Source: Talpa occidentalis
Taxonomy: Eukaryota; Chordata; Mammalia; Eulipotyphla; Talpidae
Reading direction: 5' to 3'
Assembly: GCF_014898055.3 (NCBI RefSeq)
Contig: NW_023601433.1
Span: 23,983,641-24,047,640, forward strand
Length of the DNA stretch: 64,000 bases
How positions within the stretch are numbered: position 1 is the first letter of the stretch; every line of letters starts with the position of its first letter. A program made the position numbers and the translations under genes. Positions 27,967-42,787 of this stretch are shown piece by piece. The notes under the pieces are model-generated. The model saw only the letters and a list, made by a program, of their open reading frames with translations. It made no database searches and was not told where the DNA came from.

Positions 27967-29639
27967 ATGAAACTGGCCAAAAAGAAAGGGGATAAAAAGG
28001 GCATTGGAGGGAAAGCAATTTGGATAATAAGGTTCTCTAACCCTTTCTGAAACACTTTGTTACTTTAGTTCAGTATGCCTAGCCACAGAAGCAAAAAAAA
28101 TGACATACGTAACATCAGATAGGGTTTGAGAGATTTCTATTCTACCCTCATTTGTCAAAGTGAAAAATGAAGCCCTTCAGTGTTCACATAATGTCACATA
28201 AATGGAAGCATTAATTTCAAAATCCTGATCTCACATGTAGTTTATTCTCCAACAGTCTGAAATTAATTTGAAAAAATAACCCACAAATTTCAATTAAAGA
28301 CACTTGTGCAATGATTTATCAACAACACAAGTGATCTCTCATTGCCACAGTGGGTTTCTGCAAAAACAGAAACCAACTACTGGCTAGAACACTTTCAGAT
28401 TATATCCATGACCTATGTTTTTATACTAGCTCACTTTAAAAAACATCTATTTCCATTTTAGTGGAATTATTTATTCTCATCTTATACAGAAAGATAAGTA
28501 TCAAGGTTTATTTTCCATAGCATATTATAAATAATGTTTATTTTGCTAGAAAAATAAGACATTTTTTTCACAAATGCCATTCCTTCTTGAAAGAGGTATT
28601 AAAGGTGTTCAACGACTGCAGTGAGCATCTGACAACTCACTACTAAGTATGGAAGAAAAGTTTGGAACAGATTAGATCCACATACCTTTGAGGGAGGGGA
28701 AAGAAGAAAAAGAAATCACTTAAAAGACTGTGGTGTGGTGGAAGCACCTCAATCAAATCAACACTGTACTTCGAGTTCATCTTCAAAAGTCCTCTCGCAG
28801 AGCCTTTCTAGGCAGTGATCCACCCAATACATTTAGAAAAAGTGCCCTGCCATTTATTGGGTTGAATCACATGAAATGATTTCATCTTGACTTCAGATTT
28901 AGCAATAAGATATGCCTTAACCGAAATGAGAGTCACATCTCAAGAAACAAAGAAAGGTCACAAGGCAATGGAGTTCTTATTGAGATAATACCAGTATTTA
29001 CCTTTTAAACCGTCAAAACGAATGGTGATCATTCTATCTAGCCCTTCTTTGTCCCTCCCACCCTCCTCTGCCCCCCCACACCCTTTACTTTCCCTAACCC
29101 AGTGTCCCATGACTGCAATCCTTGTTGAACACAAATCCTTCACTCCGGTGCAAAGGACATTAAAGAAGAAAAAATATGAAAATAGATTACCATACTTAAA
29201 AAATATATAAAACTTCAGAACATATTAGAGATTAAGATTTCAAAACCTTAAGTCTCTAAAAATCCTTAACTAGGAAGCGATTAAGAAAGTGACTTGACAT
29301 ATAAGCGTATCAGGAGCGAAAACAGGAAATATGGTGAGGATAAATTCACCCGGGGAACTGCTCCACAGACCTGGACGAAATCAGGATGCTCTTCCTACAC
29401 CGCGAGCTCCATGTCTCCGCCACACACTCAAGTCTAACTATTGTCAGTATCACTCCCCTCGCGCCTAGAAAGAAAAAACAACACTCTGTTATCTTCTGTG
29501 CTGCGGCAGAATGGAACCATCATTTGTCAAGGTGGCTCACAGCTTCAGCAAAACTATGTCAGAGCACAGGGAGTGAGTCAAGCAGCTGGAAGACCAAAGA
29601 GATCTTTCAGGGCTGACTCATGAAACACGACAGCAGCAG

Positions 29640-30450
29640 CCGGGGCGGGCGTTGCAGCGCGGCCAGGACGGCGACCTGCGGCATCACGAGACTTCCCTGC
29701 GCGTCACGTCCTTAGAGAAAGTCCAACCTGAATCCCGAAGTGATAAAGTCCCGACTCCAGCTCGCCGGGGCACGAGCGGCCTGAGCCCAGGGCCGCGGCC
29801 TCGCCCAGGCGAGCCTCGGGACCAGCGCGGCCCGGGCGCCCAGGCCTCGCGCGGCGGGCGGCAGCCGCGGGGCGCTCTCGCCACGACGGGGGGAGCAAGA
29901 CCCACCACTCGGGCCGGCGCAGGCCGGCGGGGGCTGCGGGCGCGGGGCGGGCAGGGCGGGCAGCGATGCCGCGGGAGCCGGGGCCGCCGGGCCGCGAGGC
30001 GGAGGGGCCCACGGCGCACAAGCGGGGACCCTGCGCGGCCACTCGGGGCGCGTTGTTGACGGTTCCCGGCTGGCCCGGGAGACGCTGCCACGGCGGCCCC
30101 GTCCGCCGCCCCCGTGACGACCGCGGGGCCGCCTCACCTGGACTTGCCGACGCCGCTCTCGCCGATGATGAGGACCTTCAGGGCGGGCAGCACGTCCTCG
30201 TCCATCCTGACGCTGCTCCGCTCCAGCCCAGCTGGCCGCCCGGGTCCAGCTCTCACCCCTTCACCCCGAGAACTGCCCGCGCATGCGCACCGCTCAGCGC
30301 TGCCACCACCTTTTCACACCGGGTGTGTCGGTCCCTGGAGCCGCAACAACACAGTTCCGCCTGGAGGTTGCTTGGCGTCTGCGCCAGCCCAGAGTTCCAG
30401 GCATCTTCCACAAGCGGTTAGTTCTCTTGTGCACAACCGCAGACCTGGAG
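29640..30450 (-). promoter_or_regulatory. CpG island and promoter region of RAB18
   Basis: A very GC-rich segment with many CpG dinucleotides surrounds RAB18 exon 1. This is typical of a housekeeping-gene promoter. Transcription on the - strand would start a short way above the ATG at 30,205, probably around 30,230-30,300. No TATA box is obvious. The downstream part (29,640-30,137) would be the start of intron 1. Confidence 0.75.
30138..30205 (-). CDS. RAB18: RAB18 exon 1 (coding part)
   Basis: On the - strand the ATG at 30,205 opens MDEDVLPALKVLIIGESGVGKS plus two bases of the next codon. The donor AG|GTGAGG follows at 30,138/30,137. GESGVGKS is the P-loop (GxxxxGKS) that binds the GTP phosphates, and the whole segment matches the N-terminus of the small GTPase RAB18. 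RAB18 acts on lipid droplets and the endoplasmic reticulum. The exon is undamaged and sits in a CpG island, so it looks like a live promoter rather than a retrocopy, since an intronic donor is present. The remaining exons, which should lie at lower coordinates, were not found. Confidence 0.9.
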
Positions 30451-31572
30451 GTTGGAAGTGCGTGACCTCACCCGCCTGCGCATTTCCTCCTTCCGGCCCT
30501 GGCATCCATAGGCCTCGGTTGTGCAGTGGGCAAAGGGGCAGAGTTAGGGGAGTGTAACGTTTTTTTTTTTTGTTTAGTTGCTGCTCATAACAGCTGTGCG
30601 GCGTCGGGAAGCACTGTGCGGAAAGGCAAATTATGGTAAAAGTAGGTCCCAACTCTACACATGGCCAGCTAATTTATCTCGCCTTCTGAACCTGTTAGCT
30701 CGGCTGAGCAATGGAGGCCATCGTATGTCTTAGAATAATACCAGCTTCTTGGATTGCTATGAAGAGTAAGTGAGATCGTTTATGACACAATTTGTAAACG
30801 CAAGTAAACCATATAAGTGTGACCAGGTATGAATTTCCTGATTTACCCTCCTTTAATGAAGAATTCCCTTCCTACATCTGTACCGCTTGAAAGGGAATTG
30901 TAGACTCTATAGATCCGGTGCATAAAAACTTAATGGTGGTGCAATTTCAAACCAGCTATTTCTGTTCATGAAAACTACACAACTAGAGGAATCGTGTACA
31001 TGTGCTTGCTTTCCTTCACTAAGTTGTAAATCTTATTGAACGTCCCAAATCTCATATGGAAATGAAAGCTAATGGAATGCTTGGTACTTAGCAGACACTG
31101 AACAGTTCTTTCATCTTCTTACACTTGCAGCTAATACCAGATATAATAGATTTGATTACATAAGGAAAAAGGGGAAAATTAAAGATTTTTTTTTAATCTG
31201 GGAAAGCTCTTTTGACATATATCCCATTGGTTCCTTCACTTCGTTTGGTCTTTACTCAATGCCTTCCTAAGGAGGCCTGCCTTTGTCCTGTGCACTGCCT
31301 TCCAGTCTTCCCTATACCTCTTCACATTTTCTGCACAGAATTTGCCATCCTTACATATACATGATAAATAAATTCTGCTTTATATTCATATATATTTTAC
31401 TAGTTTATTTGTTCACTGTCTAATCTTCCCCAAAGAGAACAGAAAGAGCCCTGGTGTCTAGTTCCTGGCATATAATGTAAAATTATACTAGATGTTTGAT
31501 GAGTGAACTGAATGAAAATTCTGGACGCCTTCCCAACTTTGAAAAGTGATATCTTTGAATTCTCAAGATTTT
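30451..31572. other. Non-coding upstream flank of RAB18
   Basis: No gene or clear repeat was recognised between the CpG island and arm B. Confidence 0.5.
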
Positions 31573-31989
31573 ATCAGAAATCTTAGATTTTATCAGAAAC
31601 TTATCTAATAGTTGACATAATAAGTTTTGTCATTTCTAAAATGCCAAATTTGAAACAGTCTACAAACTCAATATGCCACTACTTGCCATAGAATCGTGTT
31701 CAATTTGGCCATACTCTCTTGGGAAGGTCTTACTGTTGTCAAAATGATTTTATTCCAAGCCAAAAATATGGATGTTCAAATGTGTTGAATCCCTGAGCTA
31801 AACAAACACAACATAGACATACTGATAACATGACAGGGAGGGTGAGATATCAAAAGAATCTACAAAAGCACTAGCAGGAAAATCAGTTACATATATTCAA
31901 GTCCAAACAAGGCAAGTATCAGGACTATACTCAGCACCTGTGCCAACAGAAATTTCCTGCTCCTTTTCCTCTTTGTGCCTGCTCCAACC

Positions 31990-34600
31990 CAGGAAGTATT
32001 TTTGCAATATGGAAAGGAGGAAGGCATACTAGACAAATACTATGAGCAAAACTATCTTAAATAAGCTCAGAATGCTAAAGGAGAACACTGACAGGGAACA
32101 CAATATATGAATGCTATAATAATATACATAGAAAACTTAGGAGGAACAAAACAAATTCTAGAGCTGAAAAGCTAAAAAAACAACCAACAAACACGCACAC
32201 AATACAAACAAGTGAAACGTAGAGATGCTGACCAGATTTAGCATTGTGCTGGAATTGTTCCCCAGAGTAATTAGTCAAGGAAAAGAATAAAAAGAACCAA
32301 GGAATAGAATAAAAAGAAACCAAGCTGGAAAGGAAGAAATGTAAAAGTATCCTGTTTCACAGGGTACATAATCAAAGATATGAAAATTCCAACATATCCA
32401 CAAGAAAACTACTAGTTACAAAAAATTCAACAAAGCTACAAGATACAAGAACAACTTACAAAAATCAGCTGTGTTTCTATTTATGTGCAAAAAGGAATTG
32501 CAAAAGGAAATTAAGAGAGCAATTCTATTTAAATACCATGTATAAGAAGAAAATACTTAGGAGTACATTTGACCAAGAGGTAAAAGATGTGTACACTGAA
32601 AATTATAAACACTGGTGAAAGAAACTAAAGAAAACCTAATTTAATAGAAAGACATCCTTAGTTGATGTGAAGGATTAGTATTGTTAAAATATTAATCACC
32701 TAGCAATCTACTGATTCAACACAATTTCTATTGAAATTGCAATTTCCTTTTTTCTTTTTCAGAAATGGAAGAGCCAACCCTCAAATTCACTTGAAATTGC
32801 AAGGAGCTCAGGCTATCCAAAGCAATCTCAAAATAGAAGAAAAAGTTGCAAGACTGAGATTTCCAGATTTCAAAACTTACAAAGAGGTACTGTAATGAAA
32901 ACAATGTGGTACTAGCATGCAAATAACATACAGACTGACAGAATAGAATTGGGAGTCCAGAAATAATCCATAAATATAGCCAGTTGATTGACAAGTGTTG
33001 TAAGTCTAGCAAACTGGAAAGTTCTCTTCAATAAATGTTTTTTTTTGAAAACTGGACCTTCACGTACACAAGGATGATGCTGGGACCTTACTAAATACCA
33101 TAAACGAACTGAAACAGACATTGATCAATAATCTAAATAAAACAATAAAACTTGGAAACACAGGGTTAATGTGCATGACCTTGAACTTGTTAATGGACAT
33201 TTAGATATAATACCAAAAATACAAGTACCAAAAAAAAAATTAGATATGTTGGATTTCATCAAAAAATAATAAAAAAAAATGTTAATCATTACAGGCCATT
33301 GTCAAGAAAGTGAAGAGACATGGCCTCCACAGTGTCGCAGAGGTTGAGTGCTGGGTTGCAAAGCTGGCCGCAGCCTCGGCAGCACCGGTTCAATCCCCAG
33401 CTGCTCCCTGGCCACTGGAGCAGGGTCCCGCATGGCGCGCAGACCTCTCCTGCCACCCGCTGCTCCCCTCAGCAGTGTACTTCGGTCCTTCTGCCTGCTC
33501 TACTCCCTGCTCTGGCTCTAGTGAATTCTCTTACCGTCCCGCACTTCTGACTGTACCCACTGCTTGTATAAATAAATAAATAAATAAATAAATAGATAAA
33601 TAAATAAATAAATAAACAAATAAATAAATAAATAAATAAATAAATAAATCAAAGAAAGTGAAACAGTCTATATCGAGGGAGAAAAAAATCAGCTAGTCAT
33701 ATAGCTGGTAAGGGTCTTAATAACTGAAATATGCAAAGTGCTAATGAAAAATGCGAGAGAACAGCAAAAGGTCAATCAACCCAATTATAAGAAGGGCACA
33801 GGACTTGGATAGACATTTCTCCAAAGAGGATATACAAGAGACCGATAAACAGTTGAAAAGACAATCAACGTGATCAGATATTTACAGAAATGCAAATCAT
33901 CACCACAATGAGATACCACTTGACACCAACTAAGAGAGGTAAAATCGATAAAAGGGAAAATAATTGAGTATTGGTTTATAGGGAGACTTGGAAAAACTGG
34001 AACCCCTATCTACTGCTGGTGGGATCGAAAATGGTTTAGACTCTGGAATACAATGTGATAGTTCTTCAAATAGCTGACTATGGAATTCTCATGCAACCCA
34101 CCAATTCCACTTGTAAATGATTCTCTTAACATGAGCACACCAAGCTCCTTGCAATGTTACGATTGTCAATAGAAGGAAAGACTCCATGCCCACAAAAGAC
34201 CGTGGGTAACCAATTTGTGGAGCACACATACAATGGAGCACAGAGCCATCGAGTGGAATGAAGCTGTCACATGTGCACAAGGAAAAACCCTGGAAACATT
34301 ATGATAAGTGAAATAAGTCAGTCACAAAAAATGTATGATTCCATTGACATAAAAATCTAAGAAAGTCATATTCATAGAAAGAATAGAGTCAAGGTTTATC
34401 AGGACTGGAGGAGAGAAGAGCAGCAGCAGCCACTGCTCACTGGTCACAGAGTTCCTCCTTCAGGTTATGAAAGATACTGGAAACAGTCACGACAGTACGC
34501 AGCCGTGGGGATGTGGCGGATGCCACAGAACTGTACACTTAAAGTGGTTAGAATGGCACGTGTTATGTTAAATATCTTACAACAAATATTTTTAAGTTTA
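31990..34600 (+). mobile_element. Old L1 fragment (arm B copy)
   Basis: Counterpart of the reverse-oriented L1 fragment at 3,740-5,990, here in + orientation and interrupted by a SINE at 33,319-33,651. Confidence 0.65.
33319..33651 (+). mobile_element. tRNA-derived SINE, copy e, absent from arm A
   Basis: A SINE with a long (ATAA)n tail. The flanks AAGAAAGTGAAGAGA (33,304-33,318) and AAGAAAGTGAAACAG (33,652-33,666) are an imperfect target duplication. Arm A has an uninterrupted single copy of this site at 4,679-4,701. Confidence 0.88.
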
Positions 34601-34626
34601 AAAAGTAAAACATTTTTTTTTTTTTA

Positions 34627-34782
<156 letters not shown>

Positions 34783-34968
34783 TCATTCCAATATTTGTGT
34801 ATGAGTGACAAGATGTATCAAAATATTATAGCTTATTGATTGAAACATGTTACAGTTAGGTAAAAGATTAAAATAGTGTGAATTATGATTTTAGAATAAA
34901 GGAATAAAAAATATCCCCCACCAATCCATGCCATGCTTTCTAAGATTTCTTTCAAAAATCCAATGTTT

Positions 34969-35240
34969 GGGCCTCCCTTGGTGGCGCAGCGGTTGAATGG
35001 TGGGCTGTGAAGCTGTCAGCAGCCTCTGCAGCGCTGGTTAGACCCCAGGCCACCAGTGAGGTTCCCACCTGATGCAACAGACCTCTCCTGCCACACCCAC
35101 TGCTCCCCTCAGCAGTGTATTTCATCATTCTGCCTGTTCTCTTACCCGCTCTGGCTCTGGTGAATTCTCTGACCCTCCCGGCATCTGACTGTGCCCAGTG
35201 CTTGTATAAATAAATAAATATATCTTTTGTTAAAAAAAAA
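34969..35240 (+). mobile_element. tRNA-derived SINE, copy b (arm B)
   Basis: GGGCCTCCCTTGGTGGCGCAG head and (AATA)n plus A-run tail. Counterpart of 3,121-3,385. Confidence 0.87.
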
Positions 35241-35914
35241 ATAAGCCAGTGCTTAACATTCATGAGTATATAAATTCTCAATTTTCTCTAATATTGTGTA
35301 ATCATTAATAACTGTCAAAATTTTGGCTTTTTTAAATGACGAGTAGGTTGCTATCTTTTGCTATATAAATGCAAAGTATAATTTCAGCAAGGCCTGGTAT
35401 TCAAAACCTTTTCCCAGCAGGTGTCTCTCACCAGGCCTGGACACAAGTATTAGCAGGTTTGTTCTTCATCTGAGGTGCCTGGCAGGATGCTAGAAAATAC
35501 TTGAGAAATCTGAGCTAGTTGTGTTTATCAAAAACACTAGGGAACATCAGCTTAGGTTTTTTTTTTTTTTTTCCAGTGACACCAAGCAAGTTTTCAGGAG
35601 CTCCAGAAACAGCAGAGACGTGTAGTGAGAGCATTCTGACTAGAAAAACGAAAGGAACCCTGAAGATCAATGTCAGCCCTGAACACACCCACCCCTGGGG
35701 TGTAGAATGAGTGTTTTCCACTAGAATGCGACCCAGTATCTAGGCTGGCGGCTTCCCTTGGTTTCCCTTGAGGAAAGCTGGCTTAAGCATCAAAGAGAGT
35801 GGAGCAGACCTGGTTTTAAGTCAAGGCCTCCGCCAAGTAGCCAGGCGTGCACACATCCCTGGAAAGGTCTTATCCCTCCCACCTTCTCCTCCCTCTAAAC
35901 CCAGCCCCAGGCAC

Positions 35915-36983
<1,069 letters not shown>

Positions 36984-37435
36984 TTCCTGAAGGACCGACC
37001 AGTTGTTGAATAGGAGACCTGGAAAGCAATGACTGGTTGGCAAGCTCAGTGCCCCCCACCCCACCCCCAGCAGCTTCCAGGAGGAGTCCACAGGGAGGAT
37101 GTGCCAATGGTCTCCGCTCCTGCAAACTTTGACCTCTGCTGTGCATGCTGGGATGTGGTGGCTGGAGCGAGGGGGGTACTTTTCTGGAGATCCGGGTCTT
37201 TCCAGCTGGCCTAGTGGGGGGAAGTGGTTTCCAGGCGGGTCTACGCTCCTGCCATTAGGATTCCCCTTCCATAGAGGCCTGCATTTGCTACACTGTTATC
37301 AGTCGTGGGGTTCCCTCCTGTGGCCTGATGGGAGTGTTGATATATCCGGGGAGAGAAGCAGAGGCTGGGACAGAAAGGGAGAAGGAAGTCAGAGAAGCCC
37401 AGAGTGAAGACCTGCTGGGGGCTTTTCATTTAATT

Positions 37436-37682
37436 TTTTTATTTTTTTAGATTTGTTTTTTTTATTCAAGAACTGGGGTAAAGGCCAGATGTGCGGCAGG
37501 TTGAGAGGATTCACTAGAGACAGAGCGGGGAGTGGAACAGGCAGATTGACTGAAATACACTGCTGAGGGGAGCAGCGGGTGAGACAGGAGACGTCTGCCG
37601 CATGTGGGACCCTCGCCTGTGGCCGGGGCGCAGAAAGCTCCACAGTGCAGCGCTCGACCTGCTGCTCCACTGGGGAGGCCCC
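37436..37682 (-). mobile_element. tRNA-derived SINE, copy a (arm B)
   Basis: Reverse SINE ending GGGGAGGCCCC at about 37,672-37,682. Counterpart of 683-937. Confidence 0.85.
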
Positions 37683-38352
37683 ACTTTTCATTTTAAAAGT
37701 GAAGAGAAATCGAAATACTAATGAAATGTTAGTTATGAAAATTGAATAGTTAGATTACAATCAAGAAAAGTGGATATTCAGAAGAATAAATATTGCAGAT
37801 AAAGAGGTGACCACATAGTGACAAAGAGTTTGATTTATGGGACAATCCTAAAATGTGAGGTGATTATAGTCTCAAAATGTTTTTAAAATTACAGAACAGA
37901 AGAAAATAATGAAAATTACAATGGATGTGCATAAATTAGAGACTTGATCAATAGAGAAAATCATTGCAATCAAATGACTAAAATAAGAAATGAAAGATTA
38001 CCATGGATCATTCGGAAATTTAAACAATTGTAAGAAATTATTCTGAAAAATGACATGCCAACAAATTGTGCACAGTGGAAACAGGCAAAAATCTTGGAAT
38101 AGCAATGGTACCAAGGCCAAATGGACAGACCTCTCTCTAGTAAGGGAATGACTCAGTCAAAGAAAAGCCTCTTTGAGCATGCTTTTAACTGGGCTTTGGA
38201 AAGGCGGGTGATGAACAGTTCCTATTATAAGGATATTAGCCTGGCGTTTTCCCATGGTTGCATTAATAGTAATTGTTGTTTTTTTTTTAATTTAAGTTAA
38301 AAAAGCATTTTCATAAAATCTCCAGATTATAAGACTACTCTATCCAAGAGTT

Positions 38353-38990
38353 TATGGGAATATCTTTTACAGTCTCTTAAAGGAGAAATAGATTTTGAAT
38401 GTTGGTTTTCCATAAAGTCATGGCTGAAAGGGGGAGGGGCTGCTGGCCTGTTGCCTTCGGGGCCTGTGGACCTTTGACTTCCCCAGGAGCAAGGCCACCT
38501 CCATCCTGGCTGCATTCATGGCGTCCACACTGTGGTCGTCGTTGGGGTCATGGGCTCATCTGTGTGTGCTCACACTTCTGTGTGCTCAGCCTCAGTCGCG
38601 TCTGCAGGGTGGCAGGGCATCGCTGGCGTGATGGCCCTTGGCCCCTGGGCCTTCTACGCTTTGCTGGCTGCCTTCGGCCCGCCCCTGCGGAGTCTGCCAC
38701 TGGCCTGGGCTGGGGCTCCACCCACTCCCAAAGGCCTTGGGAACCTCCTGCCTCGGCCCCTGCCTGCCCGCCCAGGTGACCACCAGCCCCAACTGAGGGC
38801 CACTGGTCGTCTGCACGGAGACCTGGCGCACCCAATACGCATGCATACACGTGCTTGCCCGCGGGCACACACAAATACTCACATGCACACACACAGGGCC
38901 AGCCCAGGGCAGGCAGCCAGTGCCTTCCATGCTCCAGAAGAGAAGGCTGGTTCTGGCTGTACCACTGGGGGGCCATGGGTTTCATTTTTT
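38353..38990. other. GC-rich sequence of unknown nature
   Basis: Moderately GC-rich, with a short CA-rich tract (CACACACAAATACTCACATG around 38,865). Several overlapping open frames exist on both strands, but none resembles a known protein. Confidence 0.4.
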
Positions 38991-41410
38991 TGGTTCTGGG
39001 GCTGGTAGTGGGCCCTGGTTGTGCCTTTGGCTGGCCACTGTGTGGTTTGTGCTGTGTATTTCATGGGCAAGTTTTGGGGTTGGGCGACTATTTTTGGAGT
39101 ATCAGGAGTGGGTAGAGTGCTGTGGATTATGGCAGAATATAGGAAGGTGATGGAAACAGCTAGGAAAACAACCCAACTGTTTCAAACACTGATGAATCTA
39201 CCCATGTTGGGGTTTGCCTTTCATTTGGGTAGAAAGCAGGATGCTTGAATTTAAATGGGTAAATTAATCCTTGGAAACCTGGGCAGGGAAAAAGGGGTGG
39301 GTGGCCACAAGTTGATGGTACTCAGGACCAGTCTCGTATCCCAGCGGGCACCTCCCAGGAATGGCCAGAAGTTGATGAATCCCTATAGCAGTTGGTGCAG
39401 GCCATATACGAAATAGAAGAGACCTTAGGTAATATAGTAGCGCCTGCGAGGCAGAAGGGGCTGTATGTGGGTGGTCTCACAGCTCTGTAAGATTCTAGGC
39501 ACAAAAAGTGATCCAGAATCCAGCAACTGCAGGACTAGAGGCAAGATCTGCAACAGTGTTTGGTGATTCTTGGGTAAGAAGTTCAGAGAAACCAACCCAC
39601 CGTTATGAAGACGCCAGACTCCTTCTCAGGAGAGGAGGAGAGGGGAGTCTGGCCCTTTGTCCGAGTGTCATCCAGTAGTGGCAAACCAAGCTGCCACCCC
39701 AGAGTTGCCAGACTCCTCTGGAGAGGAGGAGAAGGCTGGCTCCATGTTCGGGCTCTCCAGGTGTTGTCTCCGAAAATGAAGCAAAGGTGGCCCATGGCCC
39801 CGGGGTTCAGGCTTCTGGAACAGCACAAATGACAGAATTTACTGGATACTGACCATACACCCAGGTGGAACTGGTGGACTTGGGCAACAATTCTGCCAGA
39901 AAGCAGGGCAACCGTTGGCATCATGGCTGCTACATTTGAGGGACGTGGGGGTGGAATGGATTATTTGTATGGCACAAGAGATGGAGAGACTGGCCTCAGG
40001 GAATTACACCCATCCTTGAGACAGAGGCTGCAGAACAGCCGGTGGTATGGCCAAGGCAATCATATCCTGCTGAAATGGATAATGGCTGCCATACGAACAG
40101 TATGGGCTGATGCAAGAGATGTGCCAGAGACAGTGAGCAGATGGCAGACGTATGTCGAGCTGGTACATGCACTTTGGGTATTGGGAATGTGGCAGGCCCT
40201 GTTCAATGTGAATACTCGTGGTCCCAATGGTGAGCATTTCACAGCAGGGATGAGAGATTCGGGATTAACAAGTGTCCTGTTGTCCTCATTTGGATTCCCT
40301 CATGGCAGTTCTTGCACCCTATGTGGAACGTCAAATACACAATGTCACAACAACAATAGCTAGCTTGGGTGAAGTCAAGAGCCAGCACTCTCAAACTCAG
40401 AAAGGAATATGCATATTGTTGAACAATCAAGAGGAATGCCAAGGAGGGCAAGAAAGCTTCTTGGCATCACACAACCTGTTAAAGTTACCCGTAATCAAAT
40501 GTGGACAGATTTAGTGAGAGCAGGTGTAGATAACACTAAAATACATGCAAAGCCCAGTGCATATTTGTTAGAATTATGGAAACAGCTTCAAGAAGACCAG
40601 AGGCTCACACTAGTGAGAAGGACTGCTGCTAAGGGGGAGCCTGGAATCTCCAGGCCTCAGGCACAAGCCCTCCAACTAGAAGACCACCTGCTGCCGACCC
40701 CATCCTTGGGTGATGTCCTGATCACTTTCGAATAGGTTGAGGGCCAAGGAACCTGTCCTCAGGGGATGGGCAGGGACCGGAGGCCACATGTGGAGCTTAG
40801 CATCCTCTGGTTCCCGACTAATGTGCAAAGGGTTTTAGCTCTAGTAGACACAGGAGCAGAATGTACTCTGCTCTGTGGAAATCCAGAAAAATTTCAAGGG
40901 TCTTCTTATAAACATTTGATGGCTATGGAGGCCAGAGTGTCAAGGTGACAGCAGTGAGACTATCCCTGGGGATTTGGCGATTACCCCTGAAGGAGGATAA
41001 AGTATATGGATCTCCCATCCCAGAGCACATCCTGGGAATGGATGTACTACGTGGCTTATGGTTAGAGATCACAGTGGAGAATTTCTCCTTAGAGTGTGTG
41101 TGATAAAGGCAGTGGTGCGAGGACACGCTAAGCATCCACCCATACAACTGCAAGTCCCTAGGTGAGTGACTAATACCAAGCAATCTCGGCTGCCTGGAGG
41201 CCACAAGAAAATTATGGGCACAATATCAGAATTAGAGAAAGTGGGCATTGTGCATAATGCCCACAGCCCCTACTATTTGTCGATGTCCGGCAGTCCTGTG
41301 GGACCCCACTTAGCAACCTGTCTCTTGGCAAGGCGGCCACAGTCTGACTGCCTTCAACATCCTCGGTGGTCTGTGCATGGACGGGGACACCCAGGACTCA
41401 GATGACATCT
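38991..41410 (+). mobile_element. Class III (ERVL-like) gag-pro-pol fragment, left allele
   Basis: A gag-like region is open at 39,923-40,363 (WIMAAIRTVWADARDVPETV) and continues in another frame to 40,735. A protease follows with the intact active-site motif LALVDTGAECTLL (about 40,830-40,875), and in another frame ILGMDVLRGLWLE near 41,030. The first residues of reverse transcriptase (QSRLPGGHKKI, then ELEKVGIVHNAHSPY) lie near 41,180-41,270, after which homology fades. No LTRs were identified. Class III is my best placement from the protease and reverse-transcriptase type. It is broken and old. Confidence 0.7.
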
Positions 41411-42369
41411 CAGCATTTCCTCGAGGCCGAGGTCTCCAGTTTGTTTGGTTTTGTTTTTTAGGTCAAGTCGCATCCCAGCAAAGCAGTTGAGAGAGCAGAA
41501 AAGGGGTCTGGTGTGGCATCGACCCCCCATTTGTGTGCTATCTTGGTCAGTGAGGGGAGACTCTTTCCACAAGAGGGCAGCAAGTCACCGTGTCCAGCCT
41601 TTGCGAAGCAACAGCTTGGGTGTGTTTTGTCAGGGGAAGGGGCCTCGGAGGGAGGCAATTGTCATTCCTTGGGACAGAGGCAGCAGACACCGAGATGACA
41701 CAGTGGGGACGAGGAGGGTCAGCATGGGGTCCATCAGAACAAGTGTGGGTTCCAGACACCCCACTGGTGATGAGGACAGCCCAGCACAGCTGCCTCAGGA
41801 ACATCCTCAATGGTGTCTCAGTGCAAGTGAACACTTCAGGGAAGCTGAAACAAAGCAATCCAAGAGGTGAAAAAACCCACACATACTGTCCTGGGACAAA
41901 AAGTAAAGCATAGACCCGTGGGCACTGATATCTCCATGGTCACATCCTGGGGTGGACGGACGGATGGCCAAACAGAGTTTGCCCTTCCCTTGTTCCCAGG
42001 AAACTTGTGTGACCACCCCCCCCAAAAAAAAAAAAAAAAAACAAGAACAGATTTAGAGTCAGAAAGCATGAAAAAAGTTTCTTCGGAGGCACCTTCCTGC
42101 CCAACTGAGCCCATGCTTCTCTCAGCCCACCTTGTGCCAAGCCGCTGAGGCGGTGCTCCTCCCTCCCAGGCCACCCACATGTGACTAGGCAGCCCTCGCT
42201 CTCCACAATCCTGCACCTTCCAGCGACAGTTTCTCTCAGCGTGCTGGTGTCTGGGCCGATGTCCTGTACTCTCAACTCCCTCTTTGGAGTAAACCTGCCC
42301 TCTTGGATGGAGGGAGATTTAGAGATAGAGACAGAGTTCTATCTCTATTTAGCATCTGTTCATTTATTT
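41411..42369. other. Unrecognised non-coding sequence
   Basis: No protein family was recognised. It contains a C-run followed by an A-run at about 42,018-42,041, which differs in length from its allele at about 51,822-51,853. Confidence 0.45.
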
Positions 42370-42636
42370 ATCTTTTAAGATCTGTTTATTTTTGCATACA
42401 AGAGCTGAGGTGTAGGCCAGAGGAGCTGGGGGCATGAGAGGATTCACCAGAGACAGAGTGGGGAGCAGAACAGATGATCTACTGAAATTGAGGGGAGCTC
42501 CTGATGAGCCAGGAGAGGTCCGCTGCACCATGTGGGTCACTCCCAGGCAGGCAGCGCAACCAAACTGGCCCCGTGCTGCAGTGGCTGGCGATAGCTTGAT
42601 GGCGCTCCCTTTACCCTGCGCCACCCGGGAGGCCCC
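42370..42636 (-). mobile_element. tRNA-derived SINE, copy f (left allele)
   Basis: Reverse SINE with head GGGAGGCCCC at 42,627-42,636 and tail near 42,370. Confidence 0.8.
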
Positions 42637-42787
42637 TCTATCGTGCATTTATCAAGAAAATGGTTCCTCCTCAGGACACGGGCCACCCTACAGAAGCCCA
42701 GCAAACAGCGTGGGCTCAGGGCGGCCCTCTGGAAGGGGACTCCTGAGACAGGGGCGGGGCGGGGGCTGAGGCGCCCGCTCTGTTGTG

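Larger units (their letters stand above)
25162..29639. other. Non-coding interval between the L1 and the RAB18 CpG island
   Basis: No coding exon was recognised on either strand. Visible items are an L1 3'-end-like fragment (25,600-25,760), a short TC-rich tract near 27,370-27,395 and a SINE fragment (27,886-27,966). I looked by eye for the next RAB18 coding exon on the - strand and did not find it here. If the gene is intact, this is RAB18 intron 1. Confidence 0.6.

Noticed and set aside
29652..30557. Long overlapping open frames in the CpG island
   Set aside because: They are products of GC-rich composition. Only the 68-base RAB18 exon 1 has protein-level support.
39923..40363. Host-domesticated gag gene
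   Set aside because: The gag-like region changes frame by about 40,360, and both allele-like copies carry similar breaks, so there is no sign of a conserved host gene.
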